Below are positions 27,549 to 36,918 of a stretch of 64,000 bases of DNA, piece by piece. Position 1 is the stretch's first letter; every line of letters starts with the position of its first letter. Made by a program: the position numbers and the translations under genes. The notes under the pieces were generated by a model. It was not told where the DNA came from. It worked only from the letters and a program-made list of their open reading frames with translations, and ran no database searches. Source of the stretch: Microvirga puerhi (GTDB lineage: Bacteria > Pseudomonadota > Alphaproteobacteria > Rhizobiales > Beijerinckiaceae); assembly GCF_020089865.1 (NCBI RefSeq), contig NZ_JAIRBM010000001.1, positions 248,001 to 312,000 on the forward strand, given 5' to 3'.

Positions 27549-28811
27549 TTAGACAGCGCGTAGAAGCACGTGCTTCTTCTTGCCGAATGAGAGCTTGATG
27601 ACTCCTTCGACCGTCATGTCGGACAGGCCGAGGGTGCCGTTCTCATCGGTGACGGTCTGATCGTTCACCTTCAATCCACCGCTCTTGATTTGCCGCCGTG
27701 CCTCGCTCGTCGAGGGAACGAGCTTTGCGTAATTGGGGCCGAAGGCTGCCAGAACGCCGAGGCCGTCTTTCAATGCAGACGAAGGGATCTCGATCGTCGG
27801 AAGGCTCTCGGCGAGAGCGCCTTGCTCGAATGTCTTCAGGGCCGTTTCGGCGGCGCGCTCCGCTGCCTCGCGGCCATGGATGAGGGCTGTCGCCTCCGTG
27901 GCGAGCACTTTCTTGGCCTCATTGATCTCGGCCCCCTGGAGCGATGCGAGCTTGGCGATCTCGGTCAAAGGGAGCGTCGTGAACAGCTTCAGGAAGCGGC
28001 CCACATCCGCATCCTCGGTGTTGCGCCAGAACTGCCAGTAATCATAGGCGCTGAGCATGTCCGCGTTGAGCCAGACCGCGCCGGAGGCCGTCTTCCCCAT
28101 CTTGGCGCCGGACGCTGTCGTGAGGAGCGGGCAGGTGATCGCAAAGAGCTGCGCCGTGCCGAGCCGTCGGCCGAGATCGATCCCGTTGACGATGTTGCCC
28201 CATTGATCTGAGCCGCCCATCTGCAGAACGCAGCCATAGCGCTTGTGCAATTCCACGAAATCGTAGGCCTGGAGGATCATGTAGTTGAATTCCAGGAAGG
28301 ACAGCTCGTGTTCGCGGTCCAGGCGCAGCTTCACGCTGTCGAAGGACAGCATGCGGTTGACCGAAAAATGGCGGCCGATATCGCGCAGGAAGTCAATGTA
28401 ATTGAGCTTGGTGAGCCATTCGGCATTGTCGACCATGATCGCGTCATGCCGCGAGTCGCCGAAATGGATCAGGCGGGAGAAGACGCCTCTCAGGCTCTCC
28501 TTGTTCTGCTCGATCTGCTCCGGCGTGAGCAGTTTTCGGCTCTCGTCCTTGCCGGATGGATCGCCGACACGGGTGGTGCCGCCGCCCATGAGAGTGATCG
28601 GCTTGCCGGCCCCCGTCTTCTGGAGCCAGTGCAGCATCATGATCGACAGAAGGTGGCCCACATGAAGCGACGGGCCTGTGCAGTCATAGCCCACATAAGT
28701 CGTAAGGCGACCCTCTAGCGCGGCCGCATCGACGCCCTCGAAGTCGGAGGTCTGGTGAATATACCCCCGCTCCGTCAGGACTCTTAGAAACTCGGATTTC
28801 GGGGCGCTCAT
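27549..28811 (-). CDS. tyrS: Tyrosyl-tRNA synthetase
   Basis: A 420-residue class I synthetase that charges tRNA-Tyr. The HIGH-type motif appears as '[10 protein letters not shown]', the tyrosine pocket as 'LQAYDFVEL' and 'GGSDQWGNI', and the KMSKS-type motif as 'AKMGKTASG'. A C-terminal S4 RNA-binding domain (about 350-420; '[16 protein letters not shown]') is present. The length fits the short bacterial TyrRS type. The ATG is at 28811. Confidence 0.96.
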   Translation of the reverse strand: MSAPKSEFLRVLTERGYIHQTSDFEGVDAAALEGRLTTYVGYDCTGPSLHVGHLLSIMMLHWLQKTGAGKPITLMGGGTTRVGDPSGKDESRKLLTPEQIEQNKESLRGVFSRLIHFGDSRHDAIMVDNAEWLTKLNYIDFLRDIGRHFSVNRMLSFDSVKLRLDREHELSFLEFNYMILQAYDFVELHKRYGCVLQMGGSDQWGNIVNGIDLGRRLGTAQLFAITCPLLTTASGAKMGKTASGAVWLNADMLSAYDYWQFWRNTEDADVGRFLKLFTTLPLTEIAKLASLQGAEINEAKKVLATEATALIHGREAAERAAETALKTFEQGALAESLPTIEIPSSALKDGLGVLAAFGPNYAKLVPSTSEARRQIKSGGLKVNDQTVTDENGTLGLSDMTVEGVIKLSFGKKKHVLLRAV

Positions 28812-28936
28812 CGCATGATCTCGTTTTTAGGCAACCATATCAGGCGATGCCTGTAGCAGGTTCATGCACTTATTTCATCCTCTTCATCTGCAATGCCAGG
28901 TAGCAACTTCCGGCAGGGTTTCGACGACAAGGAAGC

Positions 28937-28988
28937 TTGACAGGAAAGGTTTAGAGGCAAACTATGTTACTATATATCGTAAACGATA
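28937..28988 (+). promoter_or_regulatory. Promoter region with palindrome before the second protease gene
   Basis: TTGACA at 28937-28942 is a perfect -35 box; the best -10 candidates (AACTAT at 28960 or the overlapping TATGTT) are weak. Directly downstream is TATCGT-aa-ACGATA (28975-28988), a perfect two-arm palindrome 10 bases before the GTG start, possibly an operator. Confidence 0.35.
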
Positions 28989-28998
28989 GGGGGAAGAT

Positions 28999-31002
28999 GT
29001 GTGCTATCTCTGTTTGTCGGGTGAGAGCGTTTCCTCTTGGTCCAGCTTCGATCATGACGCATCAGGCATGGGCATGAATGGCTCAGCGCCGGCGGAATGG
29101 TCGGTAGGGCAGAGCTATTCCGAAGGGACAACGTTTCAGCAGTACGATTTCTATGCTCAAATGGCGGCGGGTTCGCCGTTTAGCGATGCTTGGAATTGGG
29201 TCTCTTCGGAGGCCAAGAATGTTTACAGCAGCGTCTATAGCCTGGTGACCGGAAATGTTTCTGCGGTGCCGCTCGGCTATTTCACGACCTTGGCGCAGAC
29301 GGCGCCCAATATCATGCCGGGCGTCCGTTTCTCGGTTCCATCCGGGCTTGATCATGATGTCCTTGCCCTCCTATCGGGGTCTCAATGGACGAGCGGGACC
29401 ATTACCTACAGTCTCCCGGATTCGCGGTGGGACTACGAGGTGCTCAATCCGAGTGCCAACGGGTATCGTTCGTTGAACTTCAATGCCCAGCAGGCCGTCC
29501 GCTATGCGCTCGAGGGGTATAGCCCCTATGCGGGTGGACCCACCAAGATGAGCCTGAGTTCGGTCGAGGGACTCACCAATCTCTCGCTCGTTTATTCGGG
29601 CACCGATTCCGGAACATTGCAGATCTCCGGCTTCACGCCCGGAGCGGTCATCAATAGGAGCCACAGCTATTATCCGGGTGTTCCCGTCTATCACGGCGAT
29701 GTCTGGCTGGAAAAGACATCTGCCGATGCTCCCGGATCCGCCAGTTACATGATCGTGCTTCACGAACTCGGTCATTCGCTCGGTCTCAAACATCCGCATG
29801 ATTACGGCGGTACGTTGCCCACTATGAGCAGCGCGCACGATTCTCCTGAATATACGGTGATGTCGTATGGGGATATGATCGATTATCCGCAGACATACAT
29901 GCAGTACGATATTGCTGCTCTTCAGGAACTCTATGGGGCCGATTTTACGACCAATAGCGGCAATACGGTCTATAAGTGGTCGACGTCGGGCGAAACTTTC
30001 GTCAATGGAGTCGGCCAGGGCGTGACTGCCGGGAACAAGATCTTCCTGACGATCTGGGACGGCGGCGGAACCGACACATACGACCTCTCCAACTATTCCA
30101 GCAATGCCGAGATCGATCTTGCTCCTGGTGGCTTCGTGCGCTTTTCGCCGAACCAGCTCGCGCTCAAATCGGCGAACATCAACGTCAACGGCAATGTCTA
30201 CAATGCCTTCCAATATCACGGAGATCCGCGTTCCCTGATCGAGAACGCCATCGGAGGCAATGGCCACGACATCATCAAGGGTAACGCCGCAAACAATGTG
30301 CTGACGGGCAACGGTGGAAACGACACCCTGACAGGCTATGCAGGTAACGACACGCTCAACGGTGGTGACGGCAACGACTCGCTGCTCGGGGGTGGCGGCA
30401 ACGACTGGATCGACGGCGGGGACGGCAGCGACATCATCTATGGCGGCGCCGGTGCGGACCATCTCGACGGTGGCGCGGGCCGCAACACCTTGAGCTATTT
30501 CGATGCGCAGGGCGGCGTGACCGTCAAGCTGTGGGCCAACAGCGCCGCCGGCGACATTGCGCAAGGTGACGTCATTTCCCACTTCCAGGACGTCAGCGGC
30601 GGCACCGGCGGCGACTGGCTCGAGGGCGACAACAATGACAACGTGCTCGATGGCTGCGGTGGCGGCGACCTGTTGCTCGGCTTTGGCGGCAACGACCTGC
30701 TGCTCGGCCGCGAAGGCAACGACACGCTGATCGCCGATTGGGGCACCGATATCCTCGAAGGCGGATCAGGCAACGATCTGTTTGCGATCTGGGCAACGAT
30801 CGACCATGCGATCATCAACGACTTCGCGCATGGGCAGGATCACATTCAGCTCGCGACCAACCTGTTCGCCGACTTTGCCGCCATCAAAGCGGCGGCGGTG
30901 CAGCACGGCGCCGATGTGGTGATCACCGGTGCGCATCTCGACATCACCTTGAAGAACGTCCAGCTCGCGACGTTGACCGCTTCCGACTTCCAGTTCGTGT
31001 AA
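28999..31002 (+). CDS. Secreted M10 (serralysin-type) zinc metalloprotease with RTX repeats, second copy
   Basis: A 667-residue extracellular protease. An N-terminal region of about 100 residues is absent from the first copy; it starts MCYLCLSGE. The peptidase domain has HELGHSLGLKH (H255, E256, H259, H265) and the Met-turn TVMSY (Y290). RTX nonapeptides follow (about 415-490), then a 172-residue end module ending TASDFQFV. No signal peptide is present, so type I export is inferred. The start is GTG at 28999 behind GGGGGAAG; an ATG at 29068 (MGMNGSAPA) is an alternative. An RTX partner gene follows at 31392, mirroring the 1203/3212 pair. Confidence 0.83.
   Translation: MCYLCLSGESVSSWSSFDHDASGMGMNGSAPAEWSVGQSYSEGTTFQQYDFYAQMAAGSPFSDAWNWVSSEAKNVYSSVYSLVTGNVSAVPLGYFTTLAQTAPNIMPGVRFSVPSGLDHDVLALLSGSQWTSGTITYSLPDSRWDYEVLNPSANGYRSLNFNAQQAVRYALEGYSPYAGGPTKMSLSSVEGLTNLSLVYSGTDSGTLQISGFTPGAVINRSHSYYPGVPVYHGDVWLEKTSADAPGSASYMIVLHELGHSLGLKHPHDYGGTLPTMSSAHDSPEYTVMSYGDMIDYPQTYMQYDIAALQELYGADFTTNSGNTVYKWSTSGETFVNGVGQGVTAGNKIFLTIWDGGGTDTYDLSNYSSNAEIDLAPGGFVRFSPNQLALKSANINVNGNVYNAFQYHGDPRSLIENAIGGNGHDIIKGNAANNVLTGNGGNDTLTGYAGNDTLNGGDGNDSLLGGGGNDWIDGGDGSDIIYGGAGADHLDGGAGRNTLSYFDAQGGVTVKLWANSAAGDIAQGDVISHFQDVSGGTGGDWLEGDNNDNVLDGCGGGDLLLGFGGNDLLLGREGNDTLIADWGTDILEGGSGNDLFAIWATIDHAIINDFAHGQDHIQLATNLFADFAAIKAAAVQHGADVVITGAHLDITLKNVQLATLTASDFQFV
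30484..31002 (+). repeat. Shared 519-bp C-terminal module, copy 2
   Basis: This is the end of the second protease. It shares the unusual 'NDNVLDGCGGGDLL' segment with copy 3, but its distal half ('IDHAIINDFAHGQ', 'LDITLKNVQL') differs from both other copies. Confidence 0.85.
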
Positions 31003-31047
31003 GCGGTATATCCGTCTCCGGAAAAGGCGACACTGAGATGAACGAAG

Positions 31048-31072
31048 GCGCGGCCGGAGGGCCGCGCTTTTT
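31048..31072 (+). terminator. Rho-independent terminator after the second protease gene
   Basis: GCGCGGCC-ggag-GGCCGCGC followed by TTTTT. The sequence from the stop codon to this hairpin is homologous to that downstream of the RTX gene ending at 33068. Confidence 0.88.
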
Positions 31073-31391
31073 GTTGTGCCGGAACAGAATCGATCAGGCT
31101 GAGATGGCATCGTCGCATAGGCTGTTTGCAGACGCGCAAAGCGCTCAGTTGGACCAACACGGCAAATATCAGCGGTTGGCGATCGGGGGCACAACGCTTG
31201 CGGTGAGCTGCCGTTTGGCGATCGCAACTTACGCACGTTCTGAGGCCCGAATGTGCACTGGACGGACAAGTGCGTGTGTGTCGGCACACCTTGACCGTAT
31301 TAGGGCATGATATAACATTTATTATCCTGAGTGACAGGTTTGGGCGGTCGCGCGACCGATCGCGGGATGGGTCGGCAAAACGGGGGTAAAG

Positions 31392-33068
31392 ATGTTCTCA
31401 ATCGAGCAAGCGCTGGAAGCGTACTTCGACAATAGCGGTGGCACCAATCCGGACGGGACACATGGCGTCCAGTATGGCGGCACGGGCCAGACCGGAACCA
31501 TCACCGGCAATCCGACTGGCGGTTCGGGAAGCGGCAGCGCCAATGATGGCGGCACGGGCCAGGCCGGATGGGAAGTCGTCCCGGACGATCAGGGGCGCAC
31601 ATACATGACGGACAGCCACGGAAACAAGTGGATAGTCTACGAGGATGGTCACATATGGCTCGATCCTTCGGCAGGCGTCATCCAGACCCAAGACAATCCT
31701 AGTTACTATTATTATGTGGGTCCAGATTGGAACTATGATAATGGCACACATAATTTCGACTATGATGATGAGGTCGATCCCATCCTGCCGCATCTTACTC
31801 CTGACTTTCTAGACCTGGAGTATCAAAGGGTTCACAACTATATTCCCGACGATCACATTCCCCCCGCCCTTCAACCGACAGACGACGGAACGACGGTCCA
31901 GAAGGGACTCCTCGTCGTTCCGCACTGGCAGGACCAGCAGCAACAGCATTATGTCGTTATCACAACACTGCTCGGCACCGACGGCAACGATGTCATCTCG
32001 GGCGGCGGTCTGCTGGCAGGCGGTGCCGGCAATGATACGCTCAACGGCGGCTCCGGCGACGATATGCTCAATGGCGGCACCGGCAATGACCGCCTCGATG
32101 GCGGGGCAGGTAACGACGTTCTCGACGGCGGCACGGGTGCCGACACCATGGCCGGCGGTGCCGGCGATGATACCTACTATGTCGACAGCGTGAACGATGT
32201 GGTGTTCGAACTCGGCAACGAGGGCACCGACACCGTGCACTCGACGGTCGACTTCAACATCGCCGCCTGGGCGATCGAGAACGTCATCCTCGACGGCTCC
32301 GGCAATGTGAACATCGTTGCCAATTGCTACAATAACGTGCTCACCGGCAACAGCGGCAACAACCTCATCCTGGCGGCGGAGGGCAACGACACCGTCACGG
32401 GCGGGGCCGGCAACGACAGCCTCAACGGTGGTGACGGCAACGACTCGCTGATGGGTGGCGACGGCAACGATGCGATCTATGGCGGGGCCGGCAATGACAT
32501 CGTCTATGGCGGTGCCGGCGCGGACATGCTCAGCGGCGGCGACGGCAACGACACCTTGAGCTATTTCGATGCCCAAGGTGGCGTGACGGTGAAGCTGTGG
32601 GCGAACAGCGTCTCCGGCGATATCGCGCAAGGTGACACCATCTCCGGCTTCGAGAATGTCAGTGGCGGTTCAGGCGGCGATTGGCTTGAGGGCGATAACA
32701 ACGACAACGTGCTCGACGGCTGCGGTGGCGGCGATCTGCTGATCGGCTTTGGCGGCAACGATCTGCTGCTTGGCCGGGAAGGCAACGACACGCTGATCGC
32801 CGACTGGGGTACCGATATCCTGGAGGGCGGTTCAGGCAACGATCTGTTTGCGATCTGGGCGACGACGCAGCATGCGATCCTCAACGACTTCAAGCATGGC
32901 GAGGATCACATTCAGCTCTCGACCAGCCTGTTCAAGGACTTCGCGGCGATCAAGGCCGGGGCGGTGCAGCAGGGCGACGATGTGCTGATTGCCCGGCAGG
33001 GGCTCGACATTCTGCTCAAGCATGTGCAGCTGTCGGCGCTCGCCGCCTCCGACTTCCAGTTCGTGTAA
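31392..33068 (+). CDS. RTX calcium-binding protein with non-RTX head, second copy
   Basis: A 558-residue acidic protein. Residues 1-190 are a non-repetitive head: a helical start (MFSIEQALEAYFDN), a Gly/Thr/Ser-rich linker, an aromatic/acidic part ('IVYEDGHIWLDP', YYYYVGPDWNYD) and a Pro-rich stretch. RTX nonapeptides begin at about 194, are broken by a spacer (about 255-310) and resume. The last 172 residues are the shared module ending DFQFV. The ribosome-binding site GGGGGTAAAG precedes the ATG. Its head resembles that of the 877-residue RTX protein in layout (short helix, linker, 'DG'-turn segment, Pro-rich end) though not clearly in sequence. The function is unknown; type I secretion is inferred. 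Confidence 0.75.
   Translation: MFSIEQALEAYFDNSGGTNPDGTHGVQYGGTGQTGTITGNPTGGSGSGSANDGGTGQAGWEVVPDDQGRTYMTDSHGNKWIVYEDGHIWLDPSAGVIQTQDNPSYYYYVGPDWNYDNGTHNFDYDDEVDPILPHLTPDFLDLEYQRVHNYIPDDHIPPALQPTDDGTTVQKGLLVVPHWQDQQQQHYVVITTLLGTDGNDVISGGGLLAGGAGNDTLNGGSGDDMLNGGTGNDRLDGGAGNDVLDGGTGADTMAGGAGDDTYYVDSVNDVVFELGNEGTDTVHSTVDFNIAAWAIENVILDGSGNVNIVANCYNNVLTGNSGNNLILAAEGNDTVTGGAGNDSLNGGDGNDSLMGGDGNDAIYGGAGNDIVYGGAGADMLSGGDGNDTLSYFDAQGGVTVKLWANSVSGDIAQGDTISGFENVSGGSGGDWLEGDNNDNVLDGCGGGDLLIGFGGNDLLLGREGNDTLIADWGTDILEGGSGNDLFAIWATTQHAILNDFKHGEDHIQLSTSLFKDFAAIKAGAVQQGDDVLIARQGLDILLKHVQLSALAASDFQFV
32550..33068 (+). repeat. Shared 519-bp C-terminal module, copy 3
   Basis: This is the end of the 558-residue RTX protein. 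Its proximal half resembles copy 2 ('DGCGGGDLL') and its distal half resembles copy 1 ('TTQHA.LNDFKHGEDHIQLS', 'GLDILLKHVQLS'), a mosaic pattern. The terminator region downstream is also shared with copy 2. Confidence 0.85.
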
Positions 33069-33109
33069 GCGGAACATGCGTCGCCGGAACAGGCGACACT
33101 GAAGCGAAG

Positions 33110-33139
33110 AAAGGCGCGACCGGAAGGCCGCGCCTTTTT
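33110..33139 (+). terminator. Rho-independent terminator after the second RTX protein gene
   Basis: AAAGGCGCG-aCC-ggaa-GG-cCGCGCC followed by TTTTT, 42 bases past the stop codon and homologous to the hairpin at 31048-31072. Confidence 0.88.
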
Positions 33140-33188
33140 ATTGGAAAAGAAGAAAGTGCTCCTGGGCGAGCCGTTAAAAGGCCTAGTG

Positions 33189-33845
33189 TCAGGCCGCCTC
33201 TTCCGTCTTTCCGAGGCGCTTGTCGAGATACTGATCCACGGAGACCATCAACTCGTCGATCTTGCCGTCGAAGAAGTGGTTGGCTCCCTCGACAACCGCG
33301 TGTTCGAGCTTGACGCCCTTTTGCGTCTTCACCTTTTCGATGACGCTGACCACGTCTTTCACCGGTGCGACCCGGTCCTCCGAGCCGTGCACGAACAGGC
33401 CGGAGGACGGGCAGGGTGCGAGGAACGAGAAGTCGTAGCGGTTCGCCATGGCGGCGATGGAGATGAAGCCTTCGATCTCAGGACGGCGCATGAGGAGCTG
33501 CATACCGATCCAGGCGCCGAAGGAGACGCCGGCAATCCAGCAGGCGCGGGCATCCGGATTCATCGCCTGGGCCCAGTCGAGGGCAGCGGCGGCGTCCGAG
33601 AGCTCGCCCTGGCCGTGGTCGAACGCGCCCTGGCTGCGTCCGACACCGCGGAAGTTGAACCGCAGTACCGAGAAGCCCCGATTCAGGAAATCGTAGTACA
33701 AGTTGTACACGATCTGGTTGTTCATCGTGCCGCCGAATTGCGGATGCGGATGAAGCACGATGGCAATGGGGGCGCCTTTTTGCTTCGCTTGCTGGTACCG
33801 ACCCTCGATGCGGCCGGCGGGCCCCGTGAAGACGACTTCAGGCAT
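33189..33845 (-). CDS. Alpha/beta hydrolase
   Basis: A 218-residue soluble hydrolase. The nucleophile elbow is 'GVSFGAW' (Ser), the acid is in 'GSEDRVAPV' (Asp) and the base in 'GANHFFDGK' (His); the oxyanion region is 'HPHPQFGGTMNN'. This resembles the small conserved proteobacterial hydrolase family of unknown substrate (YsgA/dienelactone-hydrolase-like length). I chose ATG 33845 (MPEVVFTGPAG), with GAGAGG upstream, over the longest frame reaching 33995, which would run over the Irr-type box. Confidence 0.85.
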   Translation of the reverse strand: MPEVVFTGPAGRIEGRYQQAKQKGAPIAIVLHPHPQFGGTMNNQIVYNLYYDFLNRGFSVLRFNFRGVGRSQGAFDHGQGELSDAAAALDWAQAMNPDARACWIAGVSFGAWIGMQLLMRRPEIEGFISIAAMANRYDFSFLAPCPSSGLFVHGSEDRVAPVKDVVSVIEKVKTQKGVKLEHAVVEGANHFFDGKIDELMVSVDQYLDKRLGKTEEAA

Positions 33846-33931
33846 GAATACGAACCTCTCAACCGACCTCTCGTCTAACGAGGGCGAAAGTGCTGCAGCC
33901 TTGACTTCAGGCCCCTGACTTCGGTAAAGTC

Positions 33932-33946
33932 TTAGAACTGTTCTAA
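33932..33946. promoter_or_regulatory. Irr-type box (iron control element) upstream of the suf cluster
   Basis: TTAGAAC-t-GTTCTAA is a perfect palindrome and fits the Irr-box core TTAGAA-N3-TTCTAA known from Rhizobiales, where the heme-responsive Fur-family regulator Irr controls iron genes including suf. It lies 130 bp upstream of the first cysteine desulfurase gene and 87 bp upstream of the divergent hydrolase, and could act on either. Confidence 0.6.
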
Positions 33947-34075
33947 ATTGTAATTGTGTTCTCTTTGCCGCCCAGGGCGTCAGCCAGCCGGGCATAACTT
34001 AAGAGAATGTGGTTGCGGTGCTTTAGCATGGCAACCAGGGGCAATTGCAAGACATTCGTGCATTCGGCGGTCGGG

Positions 34076-35248
34076 ATGGCAGCGGATAGACGCATTTACC
34101 TTGATTATAACGCAACGTCACCGGTCCGCCCTGATGTCGCGGACGAGGTGTTGCGCGCGCTCCAGCTTCCCGGAAATGCCTCTTCCGTGCATTCCGAGGG
34201 ACGGGCCGCTCGGGCCGAAATCGAGCGCGCGCGCGAGAAGGTCGCGGGCCTCGTCGGGGCGCGGCCCAAGAATGTTATCTTCACCAGCGGTGGGACCGAG
34301 GCCAGCAACATGGTCCTCTCGCCGTCATTCCACCGCCTCGGCGAGCCTGCCTCCACCATCCTTCTGATCGGGGCAACCGAGCATCCGTGCGGGCTGAGCG
34401 GTCACCGCTTTTCCGTGGGCGCGGTGGAGACCATTCCCGTCGACGCCTCGGGCCTTGTCGACCTCGACTGGCTGAGCCGCCGACTGGAGGGCGCCGACGC
34501 GAACCGGATTCTGGTCACCGTTCAGCTTGCCAATAACGAAACCGGTGTCATCCAGCCAATCCAAGAGATTGCTGCCCTCGTGCATCGCCATGGTGGCCTT
34601 ATCCACACGGATGCGGTTCAGGCTGCGGGTAAGATTGCCGTCGATATGGCCGCACTCGGCGTCGATGCTCTGACGCTTTCAGCCCATAAGATCGGCGGAC
34701 CGAAGGGAATCGGCGCTTTGATCCTTGCCTCGGATCAGCTTGAGATCGCCGACCGGCTGATCCGCGGCGGAGGACAGGAGAAGGGCCATCGGGCCGGAAC
34801 CGAGAACCTGCCGGCCATTGTGGGTTTCGGGAAGGCCGCCGAACTGGCCCGCGCAGAGCTTGAGCGCGAGAGTGCGCGGCTCTCCACCCTTCGCGACGAG
34901 GCGCAGGTCCGGCTTCGGCAGGTCGCGCCCGACGTTTCGATCATCGCCGAAGAGATTGGACGGTTGCCCAATACCTTTGCTTTTGCGATACCCGGCCTGA
35001 AGGCCGAAACCGCATTGATCGCCTTCGACCTGGAGGGAATTGCCCTGTCTTCCGGCTCGGCTTGCTCCTCCGGCAAGGTCAGACGGTCGCATGTTCTTGA
35101 GGCCATGGGGGTCGATCCGGCCTTGGCCGAAGGTGCGTTGCGAGTCAGTTTGGGGTGGAAGACCGTAAAAGAGGACGTGATCTGCTTCGCGGAAGCGTGC
35201 GAAAGGGTGGTCAGCACCCTATATAAGCGGAGGGCAAGCGCAGCCTGA
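34076..35248 (+). CDS. Cysteine desulfurase (IscS/NifS type)
   Basis: A 390-residue PLP enzyme that takes sulfur from cysteine for Fe-S cluster assembly. Features: N-terminal 'YLDYNATSPV', 'SGGTEASNM', 'NNETGVIQPI', the PLP lysine in 'LSAHKIGGPKGIG', 'RAGTENLPAI' and the persulfide cysteine in 'SSGSACSSG'. It heads the suf cluster, 68 bases before sufB. The cluster also contains a second, SufS-type desulfurase, an arrangement common in Rhizobiales. ATG 34076 (MAADRRIYLDYN) matches family starts; a longer frame begins at 34007. Confidence 0.92.
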   Translation: MAADRRIYLDYNATSPVRPDVADEVLRALQLPGNASSVHSEGRAARAEIERAREKVAGLVGARPKNVIFTSGGTEASNMVLSPSFHRLGEPASTILLIGATEHPCGLSGHRFSVGAVETIPVDASGLVDLDWLSRRLEGADANRILVTVQLANNETGVIQPIQEIAALVHRHGGLIHTDAVQAAGKIAVDMAALGVDALTLSAHKIGGPKGIGALILASDQLEIADRLIRGGGQEKGHRAGTENLPAIVGFGKAAELARAELERESARLSTLRDEAQVRLRQVAPDVSIIAEEIGRLPNTFAFAIPGLKAETALIAFDLEGIALSSGSACSSGKVRRSHVLEAMGVDPALAEGALRVSLGWKTVKEDVICFAEACERVVSTLYKRRASAA

Positions 35249-35316
35249 CCGGCGACGCTTGCATTTCCATGTCATCAACCCGCGGCCCTTGAAGCCGTGA
35301 GAGGTGGGAGAGACAA

Positions 35317-36789
35317 ATGCCTGCAGTGCAGGAGACGATCGATCAAGTCCGGTTGATCGATGTCGATCAGTACAAGTACGGCTTCGAGACCGAAGTCGAG
35401 ATGGAAAAGGCTCCGAAGGGGCTGTCCGAGGACGTCATTCGCTTTATCTCGGCCAAGAAGGGCGAGCCGGAGTGGATGCTCCAATGGCGCCTCGATGCCT
35501 ACAAGCGCTGGCTCACCATGAAAGAGCCGACCTGGGCACGGGTCTCGTACGACAAGATCGATTACAACGATATTTATTACTACGCCGCGCCGAAGAACAA
35601 TCCGGCGCCGAAGTCGCTCGACGAGGTCGATCCCGAGATTCTCAAGACCTATGAGAAGCTCGGTATTCCGCTGCGCGAGCAGGAGATCCTGGCCGGCGTC
35701 GAGCCGCGGAACCGGGTGGCGGTGGACGCGGTGTTCGATTCGGTCTCCGTCGCCACGACCTTCAAGGAGGAGCTGAAGAAGGCCGGCGTGATCTTCATGC
35801 CGATCTCCGAGGCAATCCGCGAATATCCGGATCTGGTCCGCCAGTATCTCGGCTCCGTGGTCCCGGTGACGGACAACTACTTCGCGACGCTGAACTCGGC
35901 CGTCTTCACGGACGGATCCTTCGTCTATGTGCCGCCGGGCGTCCGCTGCCCGATGGAGCTGTCGACCTATTTCCGGATCAACGAGAAGAATACCGGCCAG
36001 TTCGAACGGACCCTCATCATCGCCGACAAGGGCTCCTACGTTTCCTATCTCGAAGGCTGCACGGCTCCGAAGCGTGACGAAAATCAGCTTCACGCTGCCG
36101 TGGTGGAGCTGATTGCTCTCGACGATGCCGAGATCAAGTATTCCACGGTCCAGAACTGGTATCCGGGCGATGCCGAGGGCCGAGGCGGAATCTACAATTT
36201 CGTGACCAAGCGCGGCGATTGCCGAGGCAAGAACTCGGTCATCACCTGGACACAGGTGGAGACCGGCTCGGCCATCACCTGGAAATATCCGTCCTGCATC
36301 CTCCGTGGCGACAATTCCCGCGGCGAGTTCTACTCGATTGCGGTGTCGAACGGCATGCAGCAGGTCGATTCCGGCACCAAGATGATCCATCTGGGCAAGA
36401 ACACCACGAGCCGGATCATCTCGAAGGGCATTGCCGCCGGCAGGTCGGAGAACACCTATCGCGGCCTTGTCTCGGCTCATCGCAAGGCGACCGGCGCGCG
36501 CAACTTTACGAACTGCGATTCGCTCCTGATCGGCAACCAATGCGGTGCGCACACGGTGCCCTACATCGAGTCGAAGAACGCAAGCGCCGTGTTCGAGCAC
36601 GAGGCGACAACGTCCAAGATCTCCGAAGACCAGATGTTCTATTGCCAGCAGCGCGGCCTCTCGGAGGAGGAAGCGACGGCCCTGATCGTCAACGGCTTCG
36701 TGAAGGACGTGCTGCAGCAGCTTCCCATGGAGTTCGCTGTCGAGGCGCAAAAGCTGATCTCGATCTCGCTCGAAGGCTCGGTCGGTTAA
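35317..36789 (+). CDS. sufB: Fe-S cluster assembly scaffold SufB
   Basis: A 490-residue component of the SufBC2D scaffold that builds Fe-S clusters. Features: '[16 protein letters not shown]'-like N-terminus, '[25 protein letters not shown]', the beta-helix core '[29 protein letters not shown]' region and the C-terminal '[19 protein letters not shown]'. The cysteine in '[14 protein letters not shown]' lies in the likely cluster-binding area. The ribosome-binding site GGGAGAG precedes the ATG. An antisense frame of about 900 codons over sufB-sufC is a GC-bias artefact. Confidence 0.96.
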   Translation: MPAVQETIDQVRLIDVDQYKYGFETEVEMEKAPKGLSEDVIRFISAKKGEPEWMLQWRLDAYKRWLTMKEPTWARVSYDKIDYNDIYYYAAPKNNPAPKSLDEVDPEILKTYEKLGIPLREQEILAGVEPRNRVAVDAVFDSVSVATTFKEELKKAGVIFMPISEAIREYPDLVRQYLGSVVPVTDNYFATLNSAVFTDGSFVYVPPGVRCPMELSTYFRINEKNTGQFERTLIIADKGSYVSYLEGCTAPKRDENQLHAAVVELIALDDAEIKYSTVQNWYPGDAEGRGGIYNFVTKRGDCRGKNSVITWTQVETGSAITWKYPSCILRGDNSRGEFYSIAVSNGMQQVDSGTKMIHLGKNTTSRIISKGIAAGRSENTYRGLVSAHRKATGARNFTNCDSLLIGNQCGAHTVPYIESKNASAVFEHEATTSKISEDQMFYCQQRGLSEEEATALIVNGFVKDVLQQLPMEFAVEAQKLISISLEGSVG

Positions 36790-36805
36790 TCGACAACCTT
36801 GTGGT

Positions 36806-36901
36806 GTCATCCCGGCCGAAGCGCAGCGAAGAGCCGGGATCGCTGAAACCAGTTCAATTCGGATGATGATCCCGGGTCTCGCTATGCTCACCCGGGATGA
36901 C
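36806..36901. repeat. Intergenic palindromic repeat element between sufB and sufC
   Basis: The element begins GTCATCCCGG and ends CCGGGATGAC, an inverted repeat enclosing two hairpins (ATCCCGGC...GCCGGGAT and ATCCCGGGT...ACCCGGGAT). It looks like the REP/BIME-type GTCATCCCGG elements scattered in Rhizobiales genomes. It may stabilise or attenuate the suf mRNA. Confidence 0.7.
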
Positions 36902-36918
36902 GTGGATGGAATTCTACA

